From Treponema primitia ZAS-2 (GTDB lineage: Bacteria > Spirochaetota > Spirochaetia > Treponematales > Breznakiellaceae): DNA of 64,000 nucleotides. The position numbers and the translations under genes were made by a program. Where the stretch lies: assembly GCF_000214375.1 (NCBI RefSeq), contig NC_015578.1:1-64000 (forward strand), in the 5' to 3' direction. Shown here piece after piece: positions 16,304 through 25,317 of this stretch (position 1 is its first letter; each line of letters opens with the position of its first letter). The notes beneath the pieces are model-generated. The model made no database searches. It was not told the DNA's origin and worked only from the letters and a program-made list of their open reading frames with translations.

Positions 16304-17884
16304 TTAATTATTTCCTTTTTTGTTGTGGATTAAATCACAGAGAAGCTGCACCATGGCGTTGGTACTTGCTTCTGCCGGAACATAGGTTTCCATGCCGTAT
16401 TCCTGGGCTTTTTTTGCCGTACCTTCGCCGATACAGACTGCCTTGACCGGTTTCTGCAGGAAGTCTCCACGGTTTTTTCCAAAGGTTTCCCTAAAGGTGC
16501 TTACTGCCGAAGGGCTGGTGAAGAACAGATAATCAAAACGCCCCTCCCCAATGACCTGCCGGGCATAATCCCCTATTACCGCAGGAACCGTATCGTAGAC
16601 CGTTAACTCCCGAAAGGAGGCGCCGCTATTAGAGAGGATTTCTCCCAGGTCCGGTGCGCCCTGCCGGGGACGGATTAGGAGGATTTGTTCTTTGGGATTT
16701 ATTTTCTTTACCAGTTCTTCACCCAAACTCCGTCCATTATAGACCTGGGGAACATGGTCAGCAATAAATCCACGCCATTTCAGGGCTTCCGCTGTAGCGG
16801 GTCCTATCGCAGCAAAGCGACAGGCAGAAAAACTGCGGAGATCGCCTCCTCCGCAGAGATACTGATCAAAGAACATATCTACCCCGGTTGAACTAGTAAA
16901 TACTATCCACCCGGTGAATCTCTCTGAAAAAAGGGGGCCGGCGTCATTCTCCAGGGGTATGGTTTTGATGCACGGGATAGGGAGGGCTTCTCCGCCGAGT
17001 TCCCGTATCCGCCGGCAGAGGTCGGCATTTCCCGGTTCGGGTCGGGTTACCACAATGCGAATTCCCTCTAGGGTCCGGTTCCCGCAGTCCGGCGAGTTCT
17101 TCTCCTGAAGGCGAGCTTCCTGTGCTTGGGCTTCTACCGGCTGGATTTGGCTGGGCGCTGTTGGTTTTCCTAAAGAGCAGACATGGCCGATCACTATTAA
17201 CGCCGGAGAAACGAGACCTTCAAAGTCTGCGGTTTCTCCCATCCTGTTCAGGGCGGTAATCCAGGTCCGTTGCTGGGGGCTTGAGCCTTGTGAAATAATT
17301 GCAGCGGGAAGATCCGGGTTAAATCCCGCTTTTATCAGGCGGACACTTATGTCTTTCAACGCTGCGGATCCCATGAGGATAACCAGGGAGCCTCCTGCCT
17401 GGGAAAGACCGGTCAGGGCTTCATCGGTGGGGGTCCCCTCTTTTCTTTGCCAGGTAATGATGTGAACCGAGGAACTCAGGTCCCGGTGGGTCAGGGGAAT
17501 ACACGCATTCGCCGGAACCGCAAGGGCGGAGCTAATACCACTTATCACTTCAACAGGAATTTTCTTTGCAGTAAGGATTTGGACTTCCTCACCGCCCCGG
17601 CCAAAAAGATAGGGGTCTCCTCCCTTGAGCCGGACAACCTGTTCTCCCCGGAGTGCCTCTTCAAGCAATATGCGGTTTATTTCTTCCTGAGGAACAGGAT
17701 GGTTTCCCGAAGATTTTCCAACGTTGATAAGCCGGGCTTCCGGGGGAATGGTCCAAAGTATGGCTTCAGAAACCAGTCGGTCATAAACAACCACAGTGGC
17801 TTGCTGTAAGGTTTCTTTTCCCTTCAAAGTTAATAGTCCCGGATCTCCCGGCCCGGCGCCCACAAGCCAAACTTTACCCTTCAT
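16304..17884 (-). CDS. cobA-hemD: Fused uroporphyrinogen-III methyltransferase and uroporphyrinogen-III synthase
   Basis: 526 residues with two enzymes. Residues 1-245 are the SAM-dependent methyltransferase making precorrin-2 (VWLVGAGPGDPGLLTLKG; LKGGDPYLFGRGGEE). After a Gln/Glu-rich linker, residues 270-520 form the HemD synthase (IRIVVTRPEPGNADL; a VFTSSTGVDMFF loop). Such fusions are known from clostridia and other anaerobes. The gene overlaps hemC by four bases. It commits uroporphyrinogen to siroheme or corrinoids rather than haem. Confidence 0.95.
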   Translation of the reverse strand: MKGKVWLVGAGPGDPGLLTLKGKETLQQATVVVYDRLVSEAILWTIPPEARLINVGKSSGNHPVPQEEINRILLEEALRGEQVVRLKGGDPYLFGRGGEEVQILTAKKIPVEVISGISSALAVPANACIPLTHRDLSSSVHIITWQRKEGTPTDEALTGLSQAGGSLVILMGSAALKDISVRLIKAGFNPDLPAAIISQGSSPQQRTWITALNRMGETADFEGLVSPALIVIGHVCSLGKPTAPSQIQPVEAQAQEARLQEKNSPDCGNRTLEGIRIVVTRPEPGNADLCRRIRELGGEALPIPCIKTIPLENDAGPLFSERFTGWIVFTSSTGVDMFFDQYLCGGGDLRSFSACRFAAIGPATAEALKWRGFIADHVPQVYNGRSLGEELVKKINPKEQILLIRPRQGAPDLGEILSNSGASFRELTVYDTVPAVIGDYARQVIGEGRFDYLFFTSPSAVSTFRETFGKNRGDFLQKPVKAVCIGEGTAKKAQEYGMETYVPAEASTNAMVQLLCDLIHNKKGNN

Positions 17885-18882
17885 CGACGGCCGCCTTCCG
17901 GCGCGTCTCGCTGCGGAGTCCTGCCGGGATCCCGGCTTGCAGCTTGGATGAGCCGACGGGCTAATTCTTCCGCCAACTGAAGGGCGTGTCGCCGATCACC
18001 GGAAATTTCCTCCCGGGCGAAGGGTATTTCATCTATATTAGTAACATTGGCTAGGCCGATTCCTTCGGTTTCCAGGGGAGTATACATACCGGTAATAAAA
18101 ATTTCATTTCCCGAGATTTTTGCATAGGCGGCAGCGGGGGATGAGCAGCCGCATCCCAGGGTTCTGATAAGAGCCCGTTCAGCTAGCGCCTCCTCTTCGG
18201 AAATCGGGTCACGTAAAAGCTCCAGGAAGGGGTAGTCTTCACCACGCCGGCCTTGAATCGCAAGGGTACCCTGGCCTGCGGCGGGGATCATTTCCTGTAG
18301 GGAAAAAAGACGTCCACCCTGACGGGTAATGCCTAACCGTTCCAGCCCTGCAGCCGCAAGGATCAGTGCCCCGTATTGACCACTGTCAAGTTTGGACAGG
18401 CGGGTGGGAACATTGCCCCGGATCGGGGCGCTATGCAGCTCGGGGGCAAGTGCCTGGAGTTGAATACGCCGCCGGAGACTGGAACAGCCGATGGGGAGAG
18501 CCTTTTCAAGGGCTGTAAAAATATCTTTTTCATCTTTGCCCTGGAAAAAATCCTGGGGTGGAATTAGCATATCCCAGGGATTACCCCGTTTTGGTATTGC
18601 CAGGATGGGCAGATCCTCTGGCTGGGTTTCCGCCATATCCTTAAGGCTGTGAACGCAGAGGTCCAGTTCCCCCGCAACTAGGGCCCGCTCTAAAGTACCG
18701 GTAAAAAGGGCCTTCCCAGTGAAGCCCAGGGGCAGGTCCGGGTTAAGATCCCCTTCGGATTTCATGGTAACCAACCGCAGGGATAGTTCAGGATGGGCCC
18801 GCATAATGGGGTCCATGATTAGGCGGGTTTGAGCTATGGCCAATACGCTTTCCCTGCTGCCTATACGAATTTCACGAATCAA
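17881..18882 (-). CDS. hemC: Porphobilinogen deaminase (hydroxymethylbilane synthase)
   Basis: Joins four porphobilinogens into hydroxymethylbilane. It contains the expected GSRESVLAIAQT start, the HSLKDM and SSLRRRIQL motifs, and the dipyrromethane-binding cysteine in LGCGCSSPAAAYA. The C-terminal ~18 residues (RDPGRTPQRDAPEGGRR) are a charged extension outside the usual fold. It overlaps both neighbours by four bases, which indicates tight operon coupling. Confidence 0.95.
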   Translation of the reverse strand: MIREIRIGSRESVLAIAQTRLIMDPIMRAHPELSLRLVTMKSEGDLNPDLPLGFTGKALFTGTLERALVAGELDLCVHSLKDMAETQPEDLPILAIPKRGNPWDMLIPPQDFFQGKDEKDIFTALEKALPIGCSSLRRRIQLQALAPELHSAPIRGNVPTRLSKLDSGQYGALILAAAGLERLGITRQGGRLFSLQEMIPAAGQGTLAIQGRRGEDYPFLELLRDPISEEEALAERALIRTLGCGCSSPAAAYAKISGNEIFITGMYTPLETEGIGLANVTNIDEIPFAREEISGDRRHALQLAEELARRLIQAASRDPGRTPQRDAPEGGRR

Positions 18883-19457
18883 TGCGTTTGCTCCTCAAGT
18901 ATTTCGGAGATCAGACGGTCCAGTTCCTCAACTATAGAAGCAGTATTCTTCGTTTTCTTGAGACGGTGGCGCTGTTCTTTGAGTAATTCCAGGGACTTCC
19001 CAAGATCAGGAGACCAGGCTTCATCAAGACGTTCTCGAAGCCGCGCTGCCAGACGGGGACAGGCTCCGGAGGTGGAAATACCTGCGATCAGATCTCCCCG
19101 CCGTACTAGAGCAGGGAAGAAAAAGGTACACAACTCCGGGTCATCCGCAATATTTACGGGTATCCCCGCATCTTTGGCGTCCTGGGCTATCCGGGCGTTC
19201 AGTTCCCGGTTATCGGTAGCGGAGATTACCAAGCTTGCCCCGGCTAAATCTTCCGGGCCGCCATAGGGGCGCTCTTTCAGGATGATGCGGGCCAGCCGGG
19301 AAAGGGAGTGGACTTCCTCTGAGGCCTTTGTTGTTAGGACAAGGACCTTTGCCCCAAAATCGCTTAGGGCCTGCATTTTTCGGGCTGCCACCGGACCGCC
19401 GCCCACCACCACACAATGCTGACCATTCAAGTCCACGAATAGGGGAAAAAAGGGCAT
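18879..19457 (-). CDS. Precorrin-2 dehydrogenase / ferrochelatase-like protein (Met8, CysG N-terminal type)
   Basis: 192 residues with a Rossmann dinucleotide site (VVVGGGPVAARKMQAL) and the family signature STSGACPRLAARLRERLD. It oxidises precorrin-2 to sirohydrochlorin with NAD and may insert iron to give siroheme. It starts one base after the JAMM peptidase stop. Together with hemC, cobA-hemD and hemB it completes the route from aminolevulinate to siroheme, the cofactor needed by the sulfite reductase at 33290. Confidence 0.92.
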   Translation of the reverse strand: MPFFPLFVDLNGQHCVVVGGGPVAARKMQALSDFGAKVLVLTTKASEEVHSLSRLARIILKERPYGGPEDLAGASLVISATDNRELNARIAQDAKDAGIPVNIADDPELCTFFFPALVRRGDLIAGISTSGACPRLAARLRERLDEAWSPDLGKSLELLKEQRHRLKKTKNTASIVEELDRLISEILEEQTH

Positions 19458-19458
19458 G

Positions 19459-19863
19459 CTATACCTGAACCGGTTCTTCTGAAGCGGCGCCGTTCCGGAT
19501 GATAAAACTTTTCAGTGCCGGGTCCGGGTCTTTTAAGGAGATGATAATGTAGCTTAAGGAGGGATCGAAGGCGAGACGTATATCCTCTTCCGAAGGCCGG
19601 GCGGGAGTAGCAGGGTGGCTGTGGAAGTTGCCCAGCAGGGTGTAGCCCTTTTTTCGTATATCCGCGATAGCCTTAAACTGTTCTTCCGGGGCCATGGAAA
19701 AATGTTCTGCGCTTTTGTCTGTATTGGTAAGGCAGTATACCGCCTTGACGGTTTTTTCGTTCCCTACAGTTTCGCCCGCAAAGAGACCGCAGGCTTCGTT
19801 GGGAAGCCCCTGGACCGCATGGGCTATCATGAGGTCAAAATGCTCCTTGGGCAGGATCAGCAT
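19459..19863 (-). CDS. JAMM/MPN+ metallopeptidase, probable sulfur-carrier processing enzyme
   Basis: 134 residues with a complete JAMM zinc site: Glu23, the HSHP pair (His81, His83), Ser91 and Asp94 in the exact H-x-H-x7-S-x2-D spacing. Small bacterial members such as Mec+ of Mycobacterium and HcyD of Wolinella act on ThiS-like sulfur carriers. Mec+ releases cysteine from the carrier and HcyD trims its C-terminus. The gene overlaps the carrier gene by seven bases. The carrier ends in Gly-Gly-Arg-Cys, so trimming of the last two residues is the likely job (inference). Confidence 0.85.
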   Translation of the reverse strand: MLILPKEHFDLMIAHAVQGLPNEACGLFAGETVGNEKTVKAVYCLTNTDKSAEHFSMAPEEQFKAIADIRKKGYTLLGNFHSHPATPARPSEEDIRLAFDPSLSYIIISLKDPDPALKSFIIRNGAASEEPVQV

Positions 19864-20069
19864 CTTCCACCGCCGCCCATATAGTAGAGAAATTCAACAA
19901 CAGCGCCTTCTTTCACCAGGGTGGTGTCAAAGTTGGCCCGCAAAATCATTTCATCGTTTAGCTGGACACTGACATATTCGGGCATTTCAACCTTGGCTTC
20001 TTCAAGCAGCTTGCTGACGCTGATTTCCCCGGAAACTTCAATTTTTTTTCCATTTGTTGTAACTGTCAC
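19857..20069 (-). CDS. ThiS/MoaD-like sulfur carrier protein with C-terminal Arg-Cys extension
   Basis: 70 residues, ubiquitin-like (TVTTNGKKIEV start; LNDEMILRANFDTTLVKEGAVVEFLYYMGGGG end), the usual ThiS size. Activation requires a free C-terminal Gly-Gly, but this protein ends GGGG-Arg69-Cys70, so it must be clipped first; the adjacent JAMM peptidase is the obvious candidate. I choose the GTG at 20069 because GGAGG lies 8 bases upstream. The longer reading from 20129 has an N-terminus unlike the family and no such site. First gene of the siroheme operon. Confidence 0.82.
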   Translation of the reverse strand: MTVTTNGKKIEVSGEISVSKLLEEAKVEMPEYVSVQLNDEMILRANFDTTLVKEGAVVEFLYYMGGGGRC

Positions 20070-20122
20070 CGCGGCTTCCTCCAGGGTTTTTATTACATGT
20101 TTACATCTTTTTTGCAAGCCCC

Positions 20123-20155
20123 TTGACATAAATCATCATACTATTTACCTATAAT
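20123..20155 (+). promoter_or_regulatory. Possible promoter before the threonine-synthase-like gene
   Basis: TTGACA (20123-20128) and TATAAT (20150-20155) are perfect hexamers, but the 21-base spacing is longer than usual. Transcription from this -10 would start at about the ATG at 20160, giving a leaderless message; no ribosome binding site is visible there. The divergent carrier-protein operon begins 91 bases away. Confidence 0.4.
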
Positions 20156-20159
20156 TAAT

Positions 20160-21362
20160 ATGAAAAGTTCTATAACTGGACTGATATGTCCCAAGTGTCA
20201 CGCGCATTATGATCACCGGGAATTGCAGGGCCTTTGCCGGTGCGGTTCTCCCCTGCTGGTCGAATATGATCTGATCAGTGTGGGTAAAAAGGTAAACCCG
20301 GACAAACTTCGGCACCGTCCTGCCACGCTCTGGCGCTATGGAGAACTGTTGCCGGTTCTGGATGAAAGCAATATTGTGTCCCTGGGCGAAGGTTTTACGC
20401 CCCTTACCCTACTTCCAAAAATTACCGCTAAATATGATTTTGGCAATCTGCTTATGAAGGACGAAGGAGTGATCCCTACCGGGACCTTCAAAGCCCGGGG
20501 CGCAGCGGTAGGGGTGTCCAAGGCTAAAGAATTGGGTGTGACCCATGTAGCTATGCCGACTAACGGTAACGCCGGAGCCGCCTGGGCAGTATACGCCGCC
20601 AGGGCTGGTATTTCGGCCCACATCCTCATGCCCGAGGATGCGCCCCGGATCACCAGAAATGAAAGCATAGCCGCCGGGGCAGAAGTGTACCTTGTCCAGG
20701 GGCTTATCAGCGACTGCGGCAAAATTCTGGCCCGGTCCATCCCTGCCCACGGCTGGTATGATGTCAGTACCCTCAAGGAGCCTTACCGTATTGAAGGCAA
20801 AAAGACCATGGGTTATGAAATTGTTGAACAATTAGGCTGGCAGGTTCCGGACGTCATTGCCTACCCCACAGGTGGCGGTGTGGGGATTATCGGGATTTAT
20901 AAGGCCTTAAAGGAGATGCAGGGATTGGGCTGGATCGGGGAGAAATTGCCCCGGCTGGTGGCGGTCCAGGCTTCCGGCTGCGCTCCCATTGTGGAGGCTT
21001 ACCGTAAAAAGGCAAAAGAAAGTGAATTTTTCCCCAATTCAAAGACAATCGCCTTCGGCATTAACGTTCCAAAGGCGCTGGGGGATTTTTTGGTCCTGGA
21101 AGCCCTGTATGAAACCGGCGGCTGTGCGGTCGCGGTGGAGGATCGGGAAATACTGGAATCCCTTGCGGAACTGGCTTCGACGGAGGGCGCCTTTGTCTGT
21201 CCGGAAGGCGCGGCGGTTCTGGCGGCCTTGAAAAGACTAAGGGCCGAAAACTGGCTCAAGGCGGACGAAACGGCGGTTTTGCTGAATACCGGCGCGGGTA
21301 TTAAATATCCCGATACCCTGCAATTTAAACTAAACTATTGCCCAGTGGATGGGACTATTTGA
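20160..21362 (+). CDS. Threonine-synthase-like PLP enzyme with N-terminal zinc ribbon
   Basis: 400 residues. An N-terminal zinc ribbon (Cys10, Cys13, Cys26, Cys28) precedes a fold-type II PLP domain with the PLP lysine in GTFKARG (Lys111) and a PTGGGVGIIGIYKA phosphate loop. This is the archaeal/plant-type threonine synthase architecture, which also gave rise to cysteate synthase. A regular thrC exists at 12439, and this gene lies between a sulfur-carrier operon and the sulfate operon, so a role in sulfur amino-acid synthesis is worth considering. Threonine synthase remains the default assignment. Confidence 0.75.
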   Translation: MKSSITGLICPKCHAHYDHRELQGLCRCGSPLLVEYDLISVGKKVNPDKLRHRPATLWRYGELLPVLDESNIVSLGEGFTPLTLLPKITAKYDFGNLLMKDEGVIPTGTFKARGAAVGVSKAKELGVTHVAMPTNGNAGAAWAVYAARAGISAHILMPEDAPRITRNESIAAGAEVYLVQGLISDCGKILARSIPAHGWYDVSTLKEPYRIEGKKTMGYEIVEQLGWQVPDVIAYPTGGGVGIIGIYKALKEMQGLGWIGEKLPRLVAVQASGCAPIVEAYRKKAKESEFFPNSKTIAFGINVPKALGDFLVLEALYETGGCAVAVEDREILESLAELASTEGAFVCPEGAAVLAALKRLRAENWLKADETAVLLNTGAGIKYPDTLQFKLNYCPVDGTI

Positions 21363-21403
21363 TCTTATCGATACTTAATTTTTTTAGGCTGTTCTAAATT
21401 CGC

Positions 21404-21432
21404 TTGACAGGAAATTCTCGATACAATATGAT
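21404..21432 (+). promoter_or_regulatory. Promoter of the sulfate assimilation operon
   Basis: TTGACA (21404-21409), a 17-base spacer and TATGAT (21427-21432), followed about 35 bases later by a strong AAAGGAGG site and the sbp start at 21474. No riboswitch-like structure is apparent in the short leader. Confidence 0.75.
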
Positions 21433-21473
21433 ATTAAATATCTATATTTAGTAGGATATAAAAGGAGGAAAAA

Positions 21474-22541
21474 ATGAAAAGAGAAGGTTTTGGTAAAATA
21501 GTACCCTATGCATTAGTGGTTTCCCTGTTTTTTGCAGCGATAGGCGGGGTCAGTGCGGGCGGACAAAGCGCCTCCGCTGGTGGGACAGAACAGAAGGGCA
21601 GCGTTGAGTTGCTCAATGTTTCTTATGATCCCACCCGGGAGTTATACCGGGAGTATAACGATGCCTTTGCAAAGTATTACAAGGATAAGACCGGGGTTGA
21701 GGTAACCATCCGGCAGTCCCATGGCGGTTCCGGGGGACAGGCTCGGGGCGTTATTGAAGGTAACGAAGCGGATGTGGTTACCCTGGCATTGGCCTACGAT
21801 GTGATGCAGATAGGCGATAAGGCCGGCATCATTGACTCAAACTGGCAGACGAGGCTCCCAAACAACAGTTCCCCCTATACCTCGACCATCGTGTTTCTGG
21901 TGCGGGCGGGAAATCCCAAAAATATTAAGGATTGGGATGATTTGGTAAAGAGCGGCGTTCAGATCATAACCCCGGACCCCAAGACTTCCGGCGGGGCCCA
22001 GTGGAATTACCTTGCGGCCTATGCCTTTGCCAAGGAAAAATACGGCAGCGATGCCCAGGCCAGGGAATTTGTGAAACAGCTTTACAATAATGTCCCGGTC
22101 CTGGATTCCGGTGCCCGGGGGGCCACCAATACCTTTGTACAGAGGGGCCTGGGGGATGTGCTCCTGGCTTGGGAAAATGAGGCCTTCCTTTCTATCAATG
22201 AGCTTGGGAAGGATCAGTTTGAGATTGTGGTTCCTTCCCTGAGTATCCTGGCGGAACCCACGGTTTCCTGGGTGGACGGAATTACCTCCAGGCACGGAAC
22301 CCTTGAGGTGGCCAAGGAATACCTGAGCTACCTGTATTCCGATGAGGGCCAGAGGATAGCCGGGAGGAACTACTACCGTCCTTCAAACCCGCAGATAGCC
22401 CAGGAATTTGTGACCCAGTTCCCCAATTTGAAGCTGGTTCATATTGATGATTACTTCGGCGGCTGGAGAAAGGTTCACGATTACTATTTTTCTGACGGTG
22501 GGGAATTTGACACTATCATAGCGGAACTGAAGAAGAAATAG
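21474..22541 (+). CDS. sbp: Sulfate/thiosulfate-binding protein
   Basis: Periplasmic receptor for sulfate. The 355 residues begin with a signal peptide (about 1-29, hydrophobic, ending near SAGG) and match the Sbp/CysP family throughout: [17 protein letters not shown] at the start of the mature part, [16 protein letters not shown] in the ligand cleft and [11 protein letters not shown]. First gene of an operon that continues into cysT, cysW, cysA, cysH, cysD and cysN, which fixes the substrate as sulfate. Confidence 0.95.
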   Translation: MKREGFGKIVPYALVVSLFFAAIGGVSAGGQSASAGGTEQKGSVELLNVSYDPTRELYREYNDAFAKYYKDKTGVEVTIRQSHGGSGGQARGVIEGNEADVVTLALAYDVMQIGDKAGIIDSNWQTRLPNNSSPYTSTIVFLVRAGNPKNIKDWDDLVKSGVQIITPDPKTSGGAQWNYLAAYAFAKEKYGSDAQAREFVKQLYNNVPVLDSGARGATNTFVQRGLGDVLLAWENEAFLSINELGKDQFEIVVPSLSILAEPTVSWVDGITSRHGTLEVAKEYLSYLYSDEGQRIAGRNYYRPSNPQIAQEFVTQFPNLKLVHIDDYFGGWRKVHDYYFSDGGEFDTIIAELKKK

Positions 22542-22550
22542 GGACGTAGT

Positions 22551-23396
22551 ATGGGAATAAGGATATTCGGACCGAAAAAGAACAGGGCCAAGCTCCCGGG
22601 TTTTGGATTAACCCTGGGTTTGTCCATGCTCTATATGACCATCCTTATCTTTATTCCCTTGAGCGCCCTCATCTTGTATTCCGCTAAGCTGCCGATTAAG
22701 GAATTCTGGGCCCTCATCTCGGATGAACGGGTTGTTACGGCTTTTAAAATTTCATTTTCATCAACTTTCTATGCGGCGGTTTTTAATTTTTTCTTCGGCC
22801 TCATCCTGGCCTGGGTTTTGACCAGGTATAATTTTTTTGGCAAGCGGGTTCTGGATGCCCTGATCGATCTGCCCTTTGCCATACCAACCGCAGTGGCAGG
22901 TATTTCCCTGGCCACCCTGTTTTCCAAAAACGGAATCCTGGGGGTCTTTCTGCATAAGTTCGGCATAGAGATTGCCTATTCAAAAGCAGGGATAGTAATA
23001 GCCTTGATCTTTATCGGGCTACCCTTTGTGGTACGGACCGTGCAGCCGGTTATCCAGGAACTGGACAAGGAGCTGGAAGAAGCCGCCAGCAGCCTGGGGG
23101 CGAATTTCTACCAGATTTTTTTTAGGGTACTTTTTCCCGCTATTTTTCCCGCCCTGCTTACGGGCTTTGCCCTGGCCTTTGCCCGGGGCCTGGGAGAGTA
23201 CGGTTCCATCATATTCATTTCCAGCAACATGCCCTACGAAACGGAAATCGTACCATTGTTGATAGTAAAGAAACTGTTACAGTTTGATTACCGGGGCGCC
23301 AGCGCCATCGGTGTAACCATGCTTGTTTGCGCCTTTGTACTTTTGCTTTTAATCAACCTTCTGCAGAGTTTTGCCCGGAGGAGGAAAATTAATTGA
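22551..23396 (+). CDS. cysT: Sulfate ABC transporter permease CysT (CysU)
   Basis: 281 residues with six predicted membrane helices and the ABC-permease coupling loop EEAASSLGANFYQIFFRVLFPAI. The family-specific LPFAIPTAVAGISLATLF stretch is present. It pairs with CysW to form the channel and overlaps cysW by four bases. Confidence 0.95.
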   Translation: MGIRIFGPKKNRAKLPGFGLTLGLSMLYMTILIFIPLSALILYSAKLPIKEFWALISDERVVTAFKISFSSTFYAAVFNFFFGLILAWVLTRYNFFGKRVLDALIDLPFAIPTAVAGISLATLFSKNGILGVFLHKFGIEIAYSKAGIVIALIFIGLPFVVRTVQPVIQELDKELEEAASSLGANFYQIFFRVLFPAIFPALLTGFALAFARGLGEYGSIIFISSNMPYETEIVPLLIVKKLLQFDYRGASAIGVTMLVCAFVLLLLINLLQSFARRRKIN

Positions 23397-24238
23397 GCGC
23401 CTATCATCGGCTCAACAAGGAGCCCCGCTGGATTAAACCGGTTTTAATAGCTATTTCCCTGATTTTTATGGCGGTATTTATTTTTATACCCCTCATAACC
23501 ATCTTCTCCCAGGCCTTTGACTCCGGGGTGGGCGCCTATTTTAAGGCTCTGGGCAACAAGGATATTTTTGCCGCCATACGGCTCACCCTGGTTACCGCCT
23601 TGGTCTGCGTTCCCCTCAATACATTCTTTGGCATTTTGCTTGCCTGGGCTATCACTAAATTTGATTTCAGGGGTAAAAATATTCTTATTACCCTTATTGA
23701 AGTACCCTTTGCCATTTCTCCGGTTATTGCGGGGCTGCTTTTTATTTTTCTCTTTGGTTCCTTTGGCTGGTTCGGACACTGGCTTATGGCCCATCATGTA
23801 AAAATTGTTTTCGCTGTTCCGGGTATTTTTATTGCCACCGCCTTTGTCACCTTCCCCTTTGTGGCCCGGGAACTGATTCCCCTGATGCAGGAGATGGGCA
23901 AGGATGATGAGGAGGCGGCCATGACCTTGGGTGCAAACGGCCTGCAAACCTTTTTCAGGATTACCCTGCCCAATATTAAGTGGGGGCTCCTGTACGGGGT
24001 GGTCCTGACCAACGCCCGGGCCATGGGTGAATTCGGCGCAGTGGCGGTGGTCTCCGGGCTTATCCGGGGGGTAACTACCACCATGCCGCTATACATTGAT
24101 ATCCTCTACGGAGAGTATCTGTTCCGGGCGGCCTTCGCGGTGGCCTCCCTCTTAACCCTCCTTGCCCTGGTAACACTTATTGCCAAAACTATCATTGAAC
24201 ATTTTATTGCGGAGCAGCGGAAATCCGCTGAAGTTTAA
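23393..24238 (+). CDS. cysW: Sulfate ABC transporter permease CysW
   Basis: 281 residues, six predicted helices, and the coupling loop [23 protein letters not shown]. It starts with TTG; the overlap with the cysT stop (TTGA) and the GGAGG site at about 23378 support this start. It completes the membrane channel with CysT. Confidence 0.95.
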   Translation: MSAYHRLNKEPRWIKPVLIAISLIFMAVFIFIPLITIFSQAFDSGVGAYFKALGNKDIFAAIRLTLVTALVCVPLNTFFGILLAWAITKFDFRGKNILITLIEVPFAISPVIAGLLFIFLFGSFGWFGHWLMAHHVKIVFAVPGIFIATAFVTFPFVARELIPLMQEMGKDDEEAAMTLGANGLQTFFRITLPNIKWGLLYGVVLTNARAMGEFGAVAVVSGLIRGVTTTMPLYIDILYGEYLFRAAFAVASLLTLLALVTLIAKTIIEHFIAEQRKSAEV

Positions 24239-24249
24239 GGAAGCGCCTT

Positions 24250-25317
24250 ATGAGTATAGAAATCGCGGGGATACATAAAAAATTCGGGGACTTTACTGCT
24301 CTGGAAAACGTCAACCTTTCTATTCCCACCGGGGAGATTACCGCCCTTCTGGGGCCCTCGGGCTCGGGGAAGACAACGTTACTGCGGATCATCGCCGGGC
24401 TTGAAACTCCCGATGCGGGAACCATCAGTCTATTCGGCGAGGATTCCACCAACAAGCAGACCAAGGATCGGAAGGTGGGCTTCGTCTTTCAGCACTACGC
24501 CCTGTTTAAACACATGAGCGTTTTTGAGAATATTGCCTTCGGTCTGCGGATTCGCCCCCGGAAGCTGCGGCCCTCTAAGGCGGAGATTCGCGATAAGGTC
24601 TTTAAGCTGCTTTCCCTGGTTCAACTGGAGTCCCTGGCGAACAGGCTGCCTTCCGAGTTAAGCGGCGGCCAGAAACAGCGGGTTGCCCTGGCCCGGGCCT
24701 TGGCCATTGAGCCCCGGGTACTGCTTTTGGACGAACCCTTCGGCGCCCTGGACGCCAAGGTGCGGCAGGAACTGCGGCGCTGGCTCCGGTTCCTCCACGA
24801 CGAAATCCACATTACCAGCGTGTTTGTGACCCATGACCAGGAAGAGGCTTTGGAGGTTTCGGATAATATTGTTATTCTGAATAAGGGAAAGGTTGAACAG
24901 GTCGGGTCCCCTGAAGACGTGTATGATCATCCGGCGAATCCCTTTGTATATGGATTCCTGGGTAATGTAAATCTCTTTCACGCCCGGCTGGACAAGGGGG
25001 TTCTTAACCTGGAACACCGGGAAGACGATCCCCAGGATGCGGATGTTTCATTCTTTGTCCGGCCTCAGGATGTTGCCATCAGCCTTACGAACGGGGATGG
25101 GCGGGGCATTGAAGCGCAAATTCTTACCCATAGAATTCTGGGGGGCAGGGTACGGGTGAACCTAAAAACTCTGGTGGGGGATAAAGAAATCGAAGCAGAT
25201 ATTGAAAAGAAACAGTGGAACCTTATAAAAGAAGAAAACAGGGATAGGGTGTATATCATTTTTTCCGGGGCTAAAATATACTCAAAGGATGAAGTTTGGA
25301 GCGACTATGCCATCTAA
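24250..25317 (+). CDS. cysA: Sulfate ABC transporter ATPase CysA
   Basis: 355 residues. The ABC domain has Walker [10 protein letters not shown], signature [14 protein letters not shown] and Walker [14 protein letters not shown], followed by a TOBE-like C-terminal regulatory domain (about 240-355, [11 protein letters not shown]). It powers the CysTW channel. The next gene, cysH, starts within its last codons. Confidence 0.95.
   Translation: MSIEIAGIHKKFGDFTALENVNLSIPTGEITALLGPSGSGKTTLLRIIAGLETPDAGTISLFGEDSTNKQTKDRKVGFVFQHYALFKHMSVFENIAFGLRIRPRKLRPSKAEIRDKVFKLLSLVQLESLANRLPSELSGGQKQRVALARALAIEPRVLLLDEPFGALDAKVRQELRRWLRFLHDEIHITSVFVTHDQEEALEVSDNIVILNKGKVEQVGSPEDVYDHPANPFVYGFLGNVNLFHARLDKGVLNLEHREDDPQDADVSFFVRPQDVAISLTNGDGRGIEAQILTHRILGGRVRVNLKTLVGDKEIEADIEKKQWNLIKEENRDRVYIIFSGAKIYSKDEVWSDYAI

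Noticed and set aside
17085-17125. Possible dispersed-repeat copy in the cobA-hemD linker
   Set aside because: Only short, scattered matches to the long form (GAGCTTCCTG, GAGTTC); too weak to call.
19857-20129. Longer start for the sulfur carrier (ATG at 20129)
   Set aside because: The extra 20 residues do not fit the ThiS fold, and the GTG at 20069 has a well-placed GGAGG.
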